Below, in pieces: positions 1 to 8,657 of a DNA stretch of 64,000 nt (the stretch's first letter is position 1; every line of letters begins with the position of its first letter). The position numbers and the translations under genes are program-made. The notes beneath the pieces are model-generated. The model was not told where the DNA came from. It saw only the letters and a list, made by a program, of their open reading frames with translations, and ran no database searches. This DNA comes from Jejubacter calystegiae (GTDB taxonomy: Bacteria; Pseudomonadota; Gammaproteobacteria; Enterobacterales; Enterobacteriaceae): assembly GCF_005671395.1 (NCBI RefSeq), contig NZ_CP040428.1, positions 4,092,001 to 4,156,000 on the forward strand, written 5' to 3'.

Positions 1-1994
1 CATTTCGGGCAGCGACGCTTAGCACGCAACGCGTTGGTTTCGGCATCATCGCCTTCCAGTACGTTGAGTACTTCGTTTTCCGGCACCAGGTTAATGGTGG
101 TTTTGCAGCGCTCCTTCGGCGGCAGCGCGTAACCGGAACAGCCCAGGAAGACCCCGGTGCTGGCGGTACGGATTCCCATGGGACGGCTACAGGTCGGACA
201 TTCGATGCTGGTCAGGACCATCTGGTTCGGACGCATGCCGCCCTCTTCCGGATCCTTCTCGGCAGTTTCCAACTGGTCGCTGAAGTTGTCGAAAAAGTTA
301 TCCAGGACCTTACGCCACTCCTGCTGATGGTTGGCCACCTCATCGAGTCGGCTTTCCATCTGGGCGGTAAAATCGTAGTTCATCAGCTCGCGGAAGTTAT
401 CTTCCAGGCGATCGGTCACGATTTCACCCATTTTTTCCGCATAGAAACGGCGGTTTTCAACCCGCACATAGCCGCGATCCTGAATCGTCGAGATGATCGA
501 CGCATAGGTGGACGGGCGGCCAATACCGCGTTTTTCCAGCTCTTTAACCAGCGAAGCTTCGCTAAAACGCGCAGGCGGTTTGGTAAAGTGCTGTGCCGGA
601 ATCAGATCCACCAGCGACAGCGTATCGCCCTTCTCGACCGCCGGCAGAGTGCGATCTTCATCGCCCTTACGCAGCGCCGGCATCACCCGGGTCCAACCGT
701 CGAAGCGCAGAATGCGCCCGCGGGCCCGCAGTCGGAAGTCACCGGCCCCAACCGTGAGAGTGGTGGAGTCATACTTCGCCGGGGTCATCTGGCAGGCCAC
801 AAACTGGCGCCAGATGAGCTGATACAGGCGCTGAGCATCAGACTCCATATCTTTCAGGGACTCCGCCACGACATTCACATCGGACGGACGGATGGCCTCG
901 TGGGCCTCCTGAGAGTTGTCTTTACTCGCATACTGGTTCGGCGATGCAGGCAGATACGCTTTACCGAAATTGTCGTCGATATAGCCGCGCGCCATGCTCA
1001 GCGCATCCTGACTCAGGTTGGTGGAGTCGGTACGCATATAGGTGATATGCCCCGCCTCGTACAGACGCTGGGCCAGCATCATGGTCTTTTTCACGCCAAA
1101 GCCCAGACGGGTACTGGCCGCCTGCTGCAGCGTGGAAGTGATGTAAGGCGCGCCTGGCTTGCTGCTGGTCGGTTTATCTTCGCGCTCCACGACGCTGTAG
1201 CGTGCTTTTTCAAGCAGCGCCACCGCGGCCATGGTCTGTTCGCGCGTGACCGGACGGAACGGCTTATCGTTCTGATGCGTCACTTCCACCGGCAGGTTTT
1301 CGCCGCCCGGCGTGGTCAGGTTAGCATCGACTTCCCAATACTCTTCCGGCACGAACGCTTTGATTTCACGCTCGCGCTCCACCACCAGACGCACCGCCAC
1401 AGACTGTACGCGTCCGGCAGACAGGCCGCGGGCTATTTTCTTCCACAGCAGCGGCGAGACCATATAACCCACCACACGGTCCATAAAGCGCCGCGCCTGC
1501 TGGGCGTTGACCCGGTCGAGGTTCAGTTCACCCGGCTTTTCAAACGCCTGGCGAATCGCATTTTTGGTGATTTCGTTAAATACCACCCGGCTGTAACGCG
1601 TATCGTCGCCGCCAATCACTTCCCGCAGGTGCCAGGCAATGGCTTCCCCTTCGCGGTCAAGGTCGGTTGCGAGATAGATGTGGTCGGCTTTCTCAGCCAG
1701 CGCTTTCAGCTCAGACACCACCTTCTCTTTGCCAGGCAGTACTTCGTAGTGGGCCGCCCAGTTGTGCCAGGGGTCGATACCCATACGGTTGACCAGAGCG
1801 CCACGCTCATCCTTTTTGCCTTTCCTGGCCGTTTTGGTGGAGGCTGAGTCGGCGCTCTTTTTTTGAGTTGAACCGCTGGTCGGCAAATCACGGATGTGCC
1901 CTACGCTGGATTTCACCACGTAGTCACTTCCGAGATACTTGTTGATCGTTTTGGCTTTTGCCGGGGACTCAACGATGACGAGAGCTTTACCCAT
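1..1994 (-). CDS. topA: DNA topoisomerase I, partial (3' end outside window)
   Basis: Type IA topoisomerase that relaxes negative supercoils. The first 664 codons are present and the frame runs off the left edge, so the C-terminal zinc-binding region is mostly missing. The ATG at 1994 opens an [17 protein letters not shown] start typical of the family. The TOPRIM acidic motif DLDREGEA lies near residue 111 and the active-site tyrosine context [11 protein letters not shown] near residue 319. A first zinc-finger pair (CPTC, then GCSGY and a further Cys) lies near residue 600, and the next finger begins (CPKC) at the edge. In E. coli topA neighbours cysB on that side. Identification is very secure. 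Confidence 0.98.
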   Translation of the reverse strand, partial: MGKALVIVESPAKAKTINKYLGSDYVVKSSVGHIRDLPTSGSTQKKSADSASTKTARKGKKDERGALVNRMGIDPWHNWAAHYEVLPGKEKVVSELKALAEKADHIYLATDLDREGEAIAWHLREVIGGDDTRYSRVVFNEITKNAIRQAFEKPGELNLDRVNAQQARRFMDRVVGYMVSPLLWKKIARGLSAGRVQSVAVRLVVEREREIKAFVPEEYWEVDANLTTPGGENLPVEVTHQNDKPFRPVTREQTMAAVALLEKARYSVVEREDKPTSSKPGAPYITSTLQQAASTRLGFGVKKTMMLAQRLYEAGHITYMRTDSTNLSQDALSMARGYIDDNFGKAYLPASPNQYASKDNSQEAHEAIRPSDVNVVAESLKDMESDAQRLYQLIWRQFVACQMTPAKYDSTTLTVGAGDFRLRARGRILRFDGWTRVMPALRKGDEDRTLPAVEKGDTLSLVDLIPAQHFTKPPARFSEASLVKELEKRGIGRPSTYASIISTIQDRGYVRVENRRFYAEKMGEIVTDRLEDNFRELMNYDFTAQMESRLDEVANHQQEWRKVLDNFFDNFSDQLETAEKDPEEGGMRPNQMVLTSIECPTCSRPMGIRTASTGVFLGCSGYALPPKERCKTTINLVPENEVLNVLEGDDAETNALRAKRRCPK

Positions 1995-2386
1995 ATTCAC
2001 CTTTACCTAATCTGATTCTTCCTGCTGATTATTCAGAGAACGTGTCGGTCGATTCACCTGCCACTGGCGACCAGCCTCTATATGGCGACAGCGCAAATGG
2101 ATATCAACCCTGCTCTACCGGCGTCGAAACGGGGATAAAGCAGGCACTATCTGTGCAATTTCGATGCAGCGCAACGGGATATTCGGCTGAATGTCAAGCA
2201 ATTCTGTTGCCAGTTCTGCGAAAGCGTCACACTGTACCTGATAAAATTTGATACGCAACTTTATTAGCATGCAATAGCGAATCCCGCCAGCCAGCTAAAC
2301 TTTACAGTTCAATACGTAAGCGACCGCAGAATTTGCCCGAACGCCGGACCGGGCGTAAACTACGCACGGTTTGTAAGGAGAATGTG
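1995..2386. other. Divergent topA-yciN intergenic region
   Basis: This 392-base spacer separates the divergent topA and yciN genes and must hold both promoters. In E. coli topA is read from several promoters responsive to supercoiling and sigma factors; I could not assign individual promoter boxes here. A 69-codon open frame at 2042-2251 has no ribosome binding site and no recognisable product. Apart from the yciN ribosome binding site at 2374-2380 I see nothing else definite. Confidence 0.6.
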
Positions 2387-2638
2387 ATGCAACGTCAGAC
2401 CCAACCCGTAACCCGGGAAACTCTGCTTGAAGAAGCAAATAAAATCATGAGCGAACATGAGGATTTTATCAAAGGGATGATCGCCACCGACGTGGTTGAG
2501 AAGAACGGCGTGTTGGTTTTTCGCGGCGAATACTTTCTGGACGACCAGGGGCTGCCGACCGCGAAGAGCACGGCGGTGTTTAATATGTTTAAACATCTGG
2601 CCCACGTCCTGTCGGAAAAGTACCATCTGGCGGACTGA
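2387..2638 (+). CDS. yciN: YciN family small protein
   Basis: An 83-residue conserved enterobacterial protein, the same length as E. coli YciN, with the hallmark C-terminal half [20 protein letters not shown]. The frame is open further upstream to 2333, but the ATG at 2387 is preceded by a strong TAAGGAG site (2374-2380) and gives the family length. It has no signal peptide or membrane segment and is probably cytosolic. It is transcribed alone, divergently from topA, and is followed at once by a hairpin. Its function is not established; the E. coli protein is known from a structure and transcriptional surveys rather than from a defined role. Confidence 0.93.
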   Translation: MQRQTQPVTRETLLEEANKIMSEHEDFIKGMIATDVVEKNGVLVFRGEYFLDDQGLPTAKSTAVFNMFKHLAHVLSEKYHLAD

Positions 2639-2645
2639 GCGCCGT

Positions 2646-2833
2646 AAAAAAGGCCGCTAATGCGGCCTTTCAGATTGATGACTAAAGAGGGAAAAAACGC
2701 GGTTTTTCCCTCTTTGTGGTTGAGCTGCCGAAAATCAATAAATTGATTTTCCTTGTTTATTTTTCTGGTGATTCTGGCCGAACGCGTTCGGCCAGGTTCA
2801 TCAGCAGCTTCAAAGGCCGCAAGTGCGGCCTTT
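2646..2833. repeat. Array of five evenly spaced inverted repeats
   Basis: Five perfect inverted repeats lie in the 199 bases between yciN and sohB. They are AAAGGCCGC-TAAT-GCGGCCTTT (2649-2670), a 13-bp stem AAAGAGGGAAAAA with its complement (2684-2715), GAAAATCAAT with its complement (2730-2751), a 20-base gap-free palindrome built on GGCCGAACG (2775-2794), and AAAGGCCGC-AAGT-GCGGCCTTT (2812-2833). Their centres are 40, 41, 44 and 38 bases apart. The two outer hairpins have identical stems and could serve as the terminators of the convergent yciN and sohB genes; the inner three are not needed for that. The element may be a dispersed intergenic repeat. Confidence 0.8.
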
Positions 2834-2837
2834 CTGC

Positions 2838-3890
2838 TTAAGGTAACGGGCGTTCGCCCCGCTGCCACCAGCGCAGCAGCAGCCGGTCGGCGCTTTCTGC
2901 CGCGCTGCGGGTAAAGCGGTCCACCAGCTTCTTACGCTGTACATAGTGGACGTTGACCGCCTCAAAGCGTTCCAGGCGCGCCAGCAGCCAGTCATCGCTG
3001 GTGCCGATCTCATCCACCAGCCCCTTGTCCTGAGCCTGACTACCGTACCAGTGTTCACCCGTAGCGACCGCTTCCACGTCCAGCGCCGGTCGCATACTGT
3101 GCACGAAGGATTTGAACAACTGGTGTGTTTCGTTCAGATCTTCGCGGAATTTATCCCGACCCTCCGGCGTGTTCTCACCAAATAGCGTCAAAGTTCGTTT
3201 ATATTGCCCTGCGGTGTGCAGCTCCACGTCAATATTGTTGCGTTGTAGCAGGCGGTGGAAGTTAGGCACCTGCGCCACCACGCCAATGGAGCCGATAATC
3301 GCGAAAGGCGCGCTGACGATTCGGTCGGCCACGCAGGCCATCATGTAGCCACCGCTGGCGGCGACTTTGTCCACGGCGACAGTCAGCGGGACCTTGTGGT
3401 CGCGCAGCCGCTGAAGCTGAGAAGCCGCCAGACCGTAACCGTGCACCACTCCCCCCGGGCTTTCCAGACGCAGCAGCACTTCATCCCCTGGCTTATAGGT
3501 CGCCAGCACGGCGCTAATCTCTTCACGCAGCGCAGTCACCTCATGGGCGTCCATGCTGCCTTTAAAGTCCAGCACCCACAGCACCGGCTTACGGGATGTG
3601 GTGTTCACCTGCCCCAGCTTCGCACGGGCTTTGGCCGCTTTCGCCTCCTGCTTACGCTGCCGCTTCTGCTCTTTGAGCCATAATTTACGCGCCGGGTCAT
3701 CGAGTAATGCTTCGCTGAGGGAATTCTGCATCTCCTGATACTGCTCATTCAGTTTGGTGACGCGCAATTCACCGCGCTGCTGCTTTTTATGGCGCGCGGC
3801 ATTCGCCACCAGCATGACGACAACGGCAATCGCTACCACCACCGTCACCACCCGGGCTAAAAACAATCCATAATTGACGATCAGATCCAC
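2838..3890 (-). CDS. sohB: SohB, inner-membrane S49 family protease
   Basis: A 350-residue membrane-anchored serine protease of the SppA/SohB family (peptidase S49), named in E. coli as a multicopy suppressor of htrA. The N-terminus (residues 4-30) is one hydrophobic anchor, followed by a basic, Lys/Ala-rich coiled stretch (about 33-95) and the protease domain. The Ser/Lys dyad is visible as Ser179 in AASGGYMMA and Lys231 in GQYKRTLT. The frame is open to 4016, but the GTG at 3890 follows an AAGGCGG site and aligns with the E. coli start. It is convergent with yciN across the hairpin array and divergent from yciK. Confidence 0.95.
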   Translation of the reverse strand: MDLIVNYGLFLARVVTVVVAIAVVVMLVANAARHKKQQRGELRVTKLNEQYQEMQNSLSEALLDDPARKLWLKEQKRQRKQEAKAAKARAKLGQVNTTSRKPVLWVLDFKGSMDAHEVTALREEISAVLATYKPGDEVLLRLESPGGVVHGYGLAASQLQRLRDHKVPLTVAVDKVAASGGYMMACVADRIVSAPFAIIGSIGVVAQVPNFHRLLQRNNIDVELHTAGQYKRTLTLFGENTPEGRDKFREDLNETHQLFKSFVHSMRPALDVEAVATGEHWYGSQAQDKGLVDEIGTSDDWLLARLERFEAVNVHYVQRKKLVDRFTRSAAESADRLLLRWWQRGERPLP

Positions 3891-4129
3891 ATTTCCGCCT
3901 TTTCTTTCCTGATAGATAAGCTGACGACATTGTAACCTGAACTTCCCTGGCCGTCCCTCCTCCTTTGCAGGGGATCCCCCCCGGCGAAATATTTGCAAAA
4001 TGTTAACAAGCGCCACGCCGTACGGCCATCTGATTGAAAAGCCAGGCGGGATCGGGCATAAAACCCGATATCAGAATCCTGCGAGTTCAGGCCTCGGGCC
4101 GCTCACTTACGGCTTAGGAGTCAGTTATG

Positions 4130-4891
4130 ATGCATTACCAACCCACCATCGATCTGCTACAAAATCGGATAATCCTGGTGACCGGCGCCAGCGACGGCAT
4201 TGGTCGCGAAGCCGCATTAACCTACGCCCGCTATGGCGCCACCGTGCTGCTGGTAGGCCGCAATGAAGAGAAACTGCGCGATGTCGCCAGTGAGATTCAG
4301 AACCGCGGCCTGGCGCAACCTCAGTGGTTTGTACTGGACTATGACAGCGCCGATGCCGAATCCTGCTATCAGTTCGGCCACCGGCTGGCGGGCCTGGTGC
4401 CGCACCTGGACGGCGTGCTGCATAACGCCGGAATTCTGGGCGATATCGTGCCGATGACCGAACAAAATCCCGAAGTCTGGGAACGGGTGATGCAGATTAA
4501 CGTGAACGTCACCTTTTACCTGACCCAGGCGCTGCTGCCGCTGCTGTTGAAATCAAAGGCCGGCTCTCTGGTCTTTACCAGCTCCAGCGTCGGTCGCCAG
4601 GGACGCGCTGGCTGGGGCGCCTACGCGGTTTCTAAATTCGCGACCGAAGGTATGATGCAGGTACTGGCCGAGGAGTATCGCCACCGCAATCTGCGGGTCA
4701 ACTGCATTAATCCGGGCGGCACCCGCACCAAAATGCGCGCCAGCGCCTTCCCAACAGAAGATGCCAGTAAGCTAAAAACGCCGGGCGACCTGATGCCGCT
4801 CTATCTGTGGTTGATGGGTGAAGACAGCCGCCGCAAAACCGGCATGAGCTTCGACGCGCAGCCGAAACGTAAGCCGGGGATTGCCGAATGA
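4130..4891 (+). CDS. yciK: YciK, short-chain dehydrogenase/reductase
   Basis: A 253-residue classical SDR oxidoreductase. The Rossmann NAD(P)-binding motif TGASDGIG is at residues 18-25, the NAG motif near 99-101, and the catalytic Tyr165-x3-Lys169 in GAYAVSKF follows serines near 151-153. The substrate is not known. Two adjacent ATGs (4127 and 4130) share the AGGAG site at 4116-4120; 4130 gives the E. coli N-terminus MHYQP. Its stop overlaps the btuR start (ATGA), so the two are translationally coupled, as in E. coli. This hints at, but does not prove, a link with corrinoid metabolism. Confidence 0.95.
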   Translation: MHYQPTIDLLQNRIILVTGASDGIGREAALTYARYGATVLLVGRNEEKLRDVASEIQNRGLAQPQWFVLDYDSADAESCYQFGHRLAGLVPHLDGVLHNAGILGDIVPMTEQNPEVWERVMQINVNVTFYLTQALLPLLLKSKAGSLVFTSSSVGRQGRAGWGAYAVSKFATEGMMQVLAEEYRHRNLRVNCINPGGTRTKMRASAFPTEDASKLKTPGDLMPLYLWLMGEDSRRKTGMSFDAQPKRKPGIAE

Positions 4892-5478
4892 GCGATCAAC
4901 GCCACCGCGAGCGCCAGCAGCGCCTGAAAGAAAAAGTGGATGCCCGCGTCGCCGCAGCGCAGCAGGAGCGCGGCATTCTGATGATCTTTACCGGCAACGG
5001 TAAAGGCAAAACTACCGCTGCATTCGGCACGGCAACCCGGGCCGTGGGGCACGGCAAACGGGTGGGCGTGATTCAGTTTATCAAAGGGGAATGGCCCAAT
5101 GGCGAACGCAATCTGCTGGAGCCCCATGGGGTGGAATTTCAGGTGATGGCCACCGGCTTTACCTGGGAGACGCAGAACCGCGAAAGCGACACCGCCGCCT
5201 GCCTTGCGGTCTGGCAACATGGCCAACGCATGCTGGCGGATCCCGAACTCGATCTGGTGATTCTGGACGAGCTGACCTATATGGTCTCTTACGATTATCT
5301 GGCGCTGGACCGCGTACTTGAGGCGCTACAGGCCCGCCCTGCCCATCAGAGCGTTATTATCACCGGTCGCGGCTGTCACCGTGAACTGCTTGAACGGGCG
5401 GAAACCGTCAGCGAAATCCGCCCGGTGAAGCACGCTTTCGATGCCGGTATTAAAGCCCAGTTGGGTATTGATTACTAA
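4888..5478 (+). CDS. btuR: Cob(I)alamin adenosyltransferase BtuR (CobA)
   Basis: A 196-residue enzyme that transfers the adenosyl group of ATP to cob(I)alamin or cobinamide to make the coenzyme form. A P-loop of the CobA type, GNGKGKTT, is at residues 36-43, and the signature ILDELTYMVSYDYL follows further in. Length equals the E. coli enzyme. The ATG at 4888 overlaps the yciK stop by four bases, so no separate promoter is expected. A GC-rich hairpin repeat follows 50 bases downstream. Confidence 0.97.
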   Translation: MSDQRHRERQQRLKEKVDARVAAAQQERGILMIFTGNGKGKTTAAFGTATRAVGHGKRVGVIQFIKGEWPNGERNLLEPHGVEFQVMATGFTWETQNRESDTAACLAVWQHGQRMLADPELDLVILDELTYMVSYDYLALDRVLEALQARPAHQSVIITGRGCHRELLERAETVSEIRPVKHAFDAGIKAQLGIDY

Positions 5479-5528
5479 GGTATTAAGAGTGTGGACCCGG
5501 AGCCTCTATGCCTTCCCCCTCACCCCAG

Positions 5529-5551
5529 CCCTCTCCCCGAGGGGGAGAGGG
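5529..5551. repeat. REP-like palindrome between btuR and rluB
   Basis: A perfect 10-bp inverted repeat, CCCTCTCCCC-GAG-GGGGAGAGGG, sits inside the pyrimidine-rich context CCCTCACCCCAGCCCTC in the 87-base gap between the convergent btuR and rluB genes. This context is typical of dispersed intergenic palindromes in enteric genomes. It could act as a shared transcription stop or messenger stabiliser. The assignment is by pattern only, since just one copy is visible here. Confidence 0.6.
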
Positions 5552-5565
5552 AGCCGGTTGGCACA

Positions 5566-6441
5566 TTAGCGCGCGCCGCCCCGGCGCTGGCCGGTGTTCA
5601 CTTTGCTGTGACGCTTCACTGCACGGCGGATCTGGTTGGCTTTCATCCGCCTTCTGTCCTTCTCTACCGCGACTTTGGTCGCAGTTTCCGGCGCCAGCTC
5701 CACCAGCTCGCGCAAGTAGTTGGTCTTATCCAGATCCAGTTCGGTCCAGCCGCCGCGCGGCAGACCTTTCGGCAACGCGATATCGCCATAGCGCACGCGG
5801 ATAAGACGGCTAACCTGAACGCCCACCGCTTCCCACAGGCGACGCACCTCACGGTTGCGCCCTTCGGTCAGGGTCACGTTAAACCACTGGTTCATCCCCT
5901 CGCCGCCGCTGTAACGCAGGGTTTTAAAAGCCGCCGGACCATCTTCCAGCTGAACGCCGCGGGTCAGGGAGCGTAACTTAGCTTCGTCCACCTCGCCGAA
6001 GACGCGTACCGCGTACTCGCGCTCCACTTCCCGGCTCGGGTGCATCAGGCGGTTCGCCAGCTCGCCGTCGGTGGTAAACAGCAGCAGACCGCAGGTGTTC
6101 ACATCCAGTCGGCCAACCGCAATCCAGCGCGCGCCGCGCAGCTTCGGCAGGCGGTCGAACACCGTGGGGCGCCCTTCGGGATCGCTGCGGGTACACAGCT
6201 CTCCTTCCGGCTTATAGTAAGCCAACACCCGGCAGATCTGGCCGGTACTGGCGTTAAGGGAGATCAAATGGCCGTCGATGCGGATACGCAGACCAGGGGT
6301 CAGCTCAACGCGATCCCCCAGAGTGGCAACCTTACCGTCCACGCTAACGCGACCGGCGGCAATCATACCTTCGATTTCGCGGCGTGAGCCATGGCCGGCA
6401 CGCGCCAGCACCTTCTGTAACTTTTCACTATTGTCGCTCAT
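5566..6441 (-). CDS. rluB: 23S rRNA pseudouridine(2605) synthase RluB
   Basis: A 291-residue RsuA-family pseudouridine synthase, the same length as E. coli RluB, that modifies U2605 of 23S rRNA. An S4 RNA-binding domain occupies about residues 4-60 ([18 protein letters not shown]). The catalytic aspartate is Asp113 in [12 protein letters not shown]. The C-terminus is a basic, Arg/Lys/Gly-rich tail. The ATG at 6441 has AGGAG just upstream. In E. coli the next gene on this side is yciQ; here that position is taken by an unrelated accessory block. Confidence 0.97.
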   Translation of the reverse strand: MSDNSEKLQKVLARAGHGSRREIEGMIAAGRVSVDGKVATLGDRVELTPGLRIRIDGHLISLNASTGQICRVLAYYKPEGELCTRSDPEGRPTVFDRLPKLRGARWIAVGRLDVNTCGLLLFTTDGELANRLMHPSREVEREYAVRVFGEVDEAKLRSLTRGVQLEDGPAAFKTLRYSGGEGMNQWFNVTLTEGRNREVRRLWEAVGVQVSRLIRVRYGDIALPKGLPRGGWTELDLDKTNYLRELVELAPETATKVAVEKDRRRMKANQIRRAVKRHSKVNTGQRRGGAR

Positions 6442-6640
6442 GGAGCTCCTCGGGTGTCGCCTTCACAGGCGTCTTAACTACCGGTAAAACAGCGCGCTAA
6501 CGCAAAGGCTAACCCACTATTATTTACGTAACTTTTCACATGGCACGTCATTAGATTTTAGTCCGTCACGGCGCGCCCGCTTATGTGGAGGCGTATGGTA
6601 CACGAACTTCACGGCGAATGCTTGCCCCGTAACGAAGCCG
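6442..6640. other. Gene-free stretch upstream of rluB
   Basis: These 199 bases contain no supported gene. They must include the rluB promoter (reading left). The right half has many short broken frames and, given the regulator remnant beginning at 6641, may be decaying coding DNA. I see no repeat, RNA gene or transposon end. Confidence 0.5.
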
Positions 6641-6820
6641 CTAGTAATCTTCCGGCAACCTCCGATCGACGGAGATCAGCTTACCTTTCTTAACCGTAAT
6701 ATAGCCCCCTTCCCTGAGGTCGGACAGCACCCGATAAACGTAGCTACGCGACAGATTGGTGCGTCGGATAATCAAAGTGGCATAAAGGTGAAAAAGCCAC
6801 TCTGGCTGGCAGTCGGGCAC
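6641..6820 (-). pseudogene. Remnant of a winged-helix (IprA/HTH_46-like) transcription regulator
   Basis: The minus-strand frame ending in the TAG at 6641-6643 reads as the C-terminal DNA-binding domain of a regulator. The segment RTNLSRSYVYRVLSDL is followed by REGGYITVKKGKLISVDRRL and the terminal LPEDY. The recognition-helix pattern, the glycine-rich wing and the closing LPxxY resemble the IprA (YaiV)/HTH_46 group. Only about 60 codons remain. The nearest in-frame start is a GTG at 6820 with no ribosome binding site, and upstream the frame runs through the terminator of the next gene. The effector domain is absent, so this is probably a truncated relic. Family assignment is by eye. Confidence 0.5.
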
Positions 6821-6854
6821 CGCTTGAAATCGAGCGGGTAAAATAAATGTTTCA

Positions 6855-6876
6855 GGGGAGGCTTAAGCCTCCCCTG
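6855..6876 (-). terminator. Terminator downstream of the VWA/lectin gene
   Basis: A perfect hairpin, AGGGGAGGC-TTAA-GCCTCCCCT region, lies 26 bases past the stop of the minus-strand gene that ends at 6903. A T-rich tract follows on that strand, so it fits a factor-independent terminator. Confidence 0.75.
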
Positions 6877-6902
6877 ATGTGTTTAATAAACCCGCGTCAA
6901 CA

Positions 6903-8345
6903 TCAGGAATAGTAAGTCACATTATTATAAGTCACACCGCTCAGCTCATTCTGAATGACGATCTCAGCTTTACTGATGGCTCTACCGTCCGGCGCCGTAT
7001 AGCTCACGTCCTGAAAACCGACATTAGCCGGAATGGCATTAGAGGCAATCAGCTCACCACGGGTGTCGTAATAATTAACCTTCTGCCCGGAGTTAAGCCC
7101 GTGCAGCATAATGCTGAATGACGATGCTGGCGCATCGAATTCAACGGTCAAACTTCCCGACAAATTCGGATCATACAGGAAATTGCCCACCCCATTACCC
7201 GGATCATAGCCACGCCCCGAACCATTACCGGACCAGGTAACCTTTATTCCCTGGTCCTGATGGACATTGGGTATCGGCGCCTGCACGGCATAGTTGCTGT
7301 AATTCAGTAGATGTTTTTGAGGCTCCTTCTGAGACGCACCCGCAGATGCCGCCCCGCCGTATTCGCCTTCCAGAGAGGCAAACCAGGCCACTGTTTCCTG
7401 AGTGTGGGTCCCGTCTGAAACCGGGCTGCCCTTTGCCACCAGCTCGTTGATGCGCACGCTAAATCCCTCTGGCGTGACATCGGCTATACGGATACCGGGG
7501 GTGTCCGGGCCGTTAAAGGTGTTGGTCTGGGCAAAGACGACAACCCGGGAACCGGTGGGAAAAGGATACTGGAATTTAACCCGGGTGAAGGTTTCTATGC
7601 CATTCAGTGCAGAGGCCTGGTCACTATCCAGTTGAACGGTACCAAATTTCATATATCCCATCACTCCTGTGTTACTGGCAACAGTTTCATCGTCCACCGT
7701 CTCCAGGCTAATCGACTTTTCCAGTACCTCGCCCAATTTCGCGATATCGTCATCCCAGGTATAACTTTCCCCGCCAGTCTCTTCTGCCAGCCTGCGATAT
7801 TCCGATTTCATCTTTTCGGCATCGCCATCGGCATATTTCTGACCTTCGCCCGGTGCTGACAGATAGCTGGAGACCATAACGTTATTGGCCTTTGCCGCCG
7901 CCACAGCCTCTTCCCTGGCGATTCGCTGCCCGCTACCGACCTTTAACCCACCGCCAAACAGGCTTTCGTTCCCCAGAACCATAATCCGCCGGTCGGCGCC
8001 GGGGTTCCAGTCAAACCAGTTGCTGATATCATCTACTGAGGGGGCGATATCCTCCTGCTCGCCGGCATAAAGCAGTTTGTCTGCTTTGGTTCTGGCTTTC
8101 AGCTTATCCGCCGGAGCACCGGCTTTCGTCAGATAATCACGAACCGTTTGCGTAATGCCCAGATCAGGGAAGATCCCTTCAATACCCAGATATTTTTCGC
8201 GGATCACACAGCCCTTTTCACGCGCTTGCGCTATCGTTTGCCGAACCTGCGTAACCAACGCCTTTGCCGCTTCTTCCATGCCCGGGCTGGTATCCACCAC
8301 AAAAACATAATCAACGGGTTTACTGACAATTCGGGTCGTACTCAT
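6903..8345 (-). CDS. VWA-domain protein with H-type-lectin-like and C-terminal beta-sandwich regions, function unknown
   Basis: A 480-residue protein I cannot name. Residues about 10-200 look like a von Willebrand factor A fold: a hydrophobic strand leads to DTSPG at 18-22 in the MIDAS position, and MVLGNES follows later. Residues about 225-345 resemble an H-type lectin/adhesin module, with RVKFQYPFPTGSRVVVFAQ and later VTPEGFSVRI, a DG.H motif and ETVAWFA. The last 110 residues are Gly/Asn-rich and predicted beta (SGSLTVEFDAPASSFSIML). There is no signal peptide, membrane segment or sorting signal, which is odd for an adhesin-like layout. The ATG at 8345 follows GGGGTAA. It is flanked by a remnant regulator and an orphan kinase-like gene on the same strand. 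Confidence 0.7.
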   Translation of the reverse strand: MSTTRIVSKPVDYVFVVDTSPGMEEAAKALVTQVRQTIAQAREKGCVIREKYLGIEGIFPDLGITQTVRDYLTKAGAPADKLKARTKADKLLYAGEQEDIAPSVDDISNWFDWNPGADRRIMVLGNESLFGGGLKVGSGQRIAREEAVAAAKANNVMVSSYLSAPGEGQKYADGDAEKMKSEYRRLAEETGGESYTWDDDIAKLGEVLEKSISLETVDDETVASNTGVMGYMKFGTVQLDSDQASALNGIETFTRVKFQYPFPTGSRVVVFAQTNTFNGPDTPGIRIADVTPEGFSVRINELVAKGSPVSDGTHTQETVAWFASLEGEYGGAASAGASQKEPQKHLLNYSNYAVQAPIPNVHQDQGIKVTWSGNGSGRGYDPGNGVGNFLYDPNLSGSLTVEFDAPASSFSIMLHGLNSGQKVNYYDTRGELIASNAIPANVGFQDVSYTAPDGRAISKAEIVIQNELSGVTYNNVTYYS

Positions 8346-8657
8346 CGTTTACCCCATATGGTTCAATGTTCAGACAGAGGAATCACATAAGCAGTGATTA
8401 CCGTTCCGATAAAACATTAGCCAGTATTTCGAAGGTTTCTTTTTTATTTCACTGAATACAATGGCATTCTGCGGAGTAGTATTTTCAATACATTGAAAAA
8501 AAAGGCAAATACACTGAAATGAGGTTTTTCTTATTTTAAATCAAACCATAACCTCCTGTATTATTTGCATAAATACAATTCCAGCGTGATTATGTGCCTT
8601 AATCGATATCCTGAGTGATTCGCAAAACGCGTTAATGTATGCGACCAACATGAGAAT
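8346..8657. promoter_or_regulatory. AT-rich promoter region of the VWA/lectin gene with a palindrome
   Basis: The 312-base gap between the two minus-strand genes is markedly AT-rich compared with its surroundings. It contains a perfect 7-bp inverted repeat, TTTTCAA-TACA-TTGAAAA, at 8482-8499, and similar AATACA motifs recur nearby (around 8455, 8508 and 8573). Repetition of a half-site upstream of the start suggests an operator, but no regulator can be assigned. No gene is seen here. Confidence 0.45.

Noticed and set aside
327-1847. A 506-codon plus-strand open frame
   Set aside because: It lies wholly opposite topA, has no family resemblance and no ribosome binding site; the topA frame is certain.
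2042-2251. A 69-codon frame in the topA-yciN spacer
   Set aside because: It starts in the promoter region, has no ribosome binding site and no recognisable composition.
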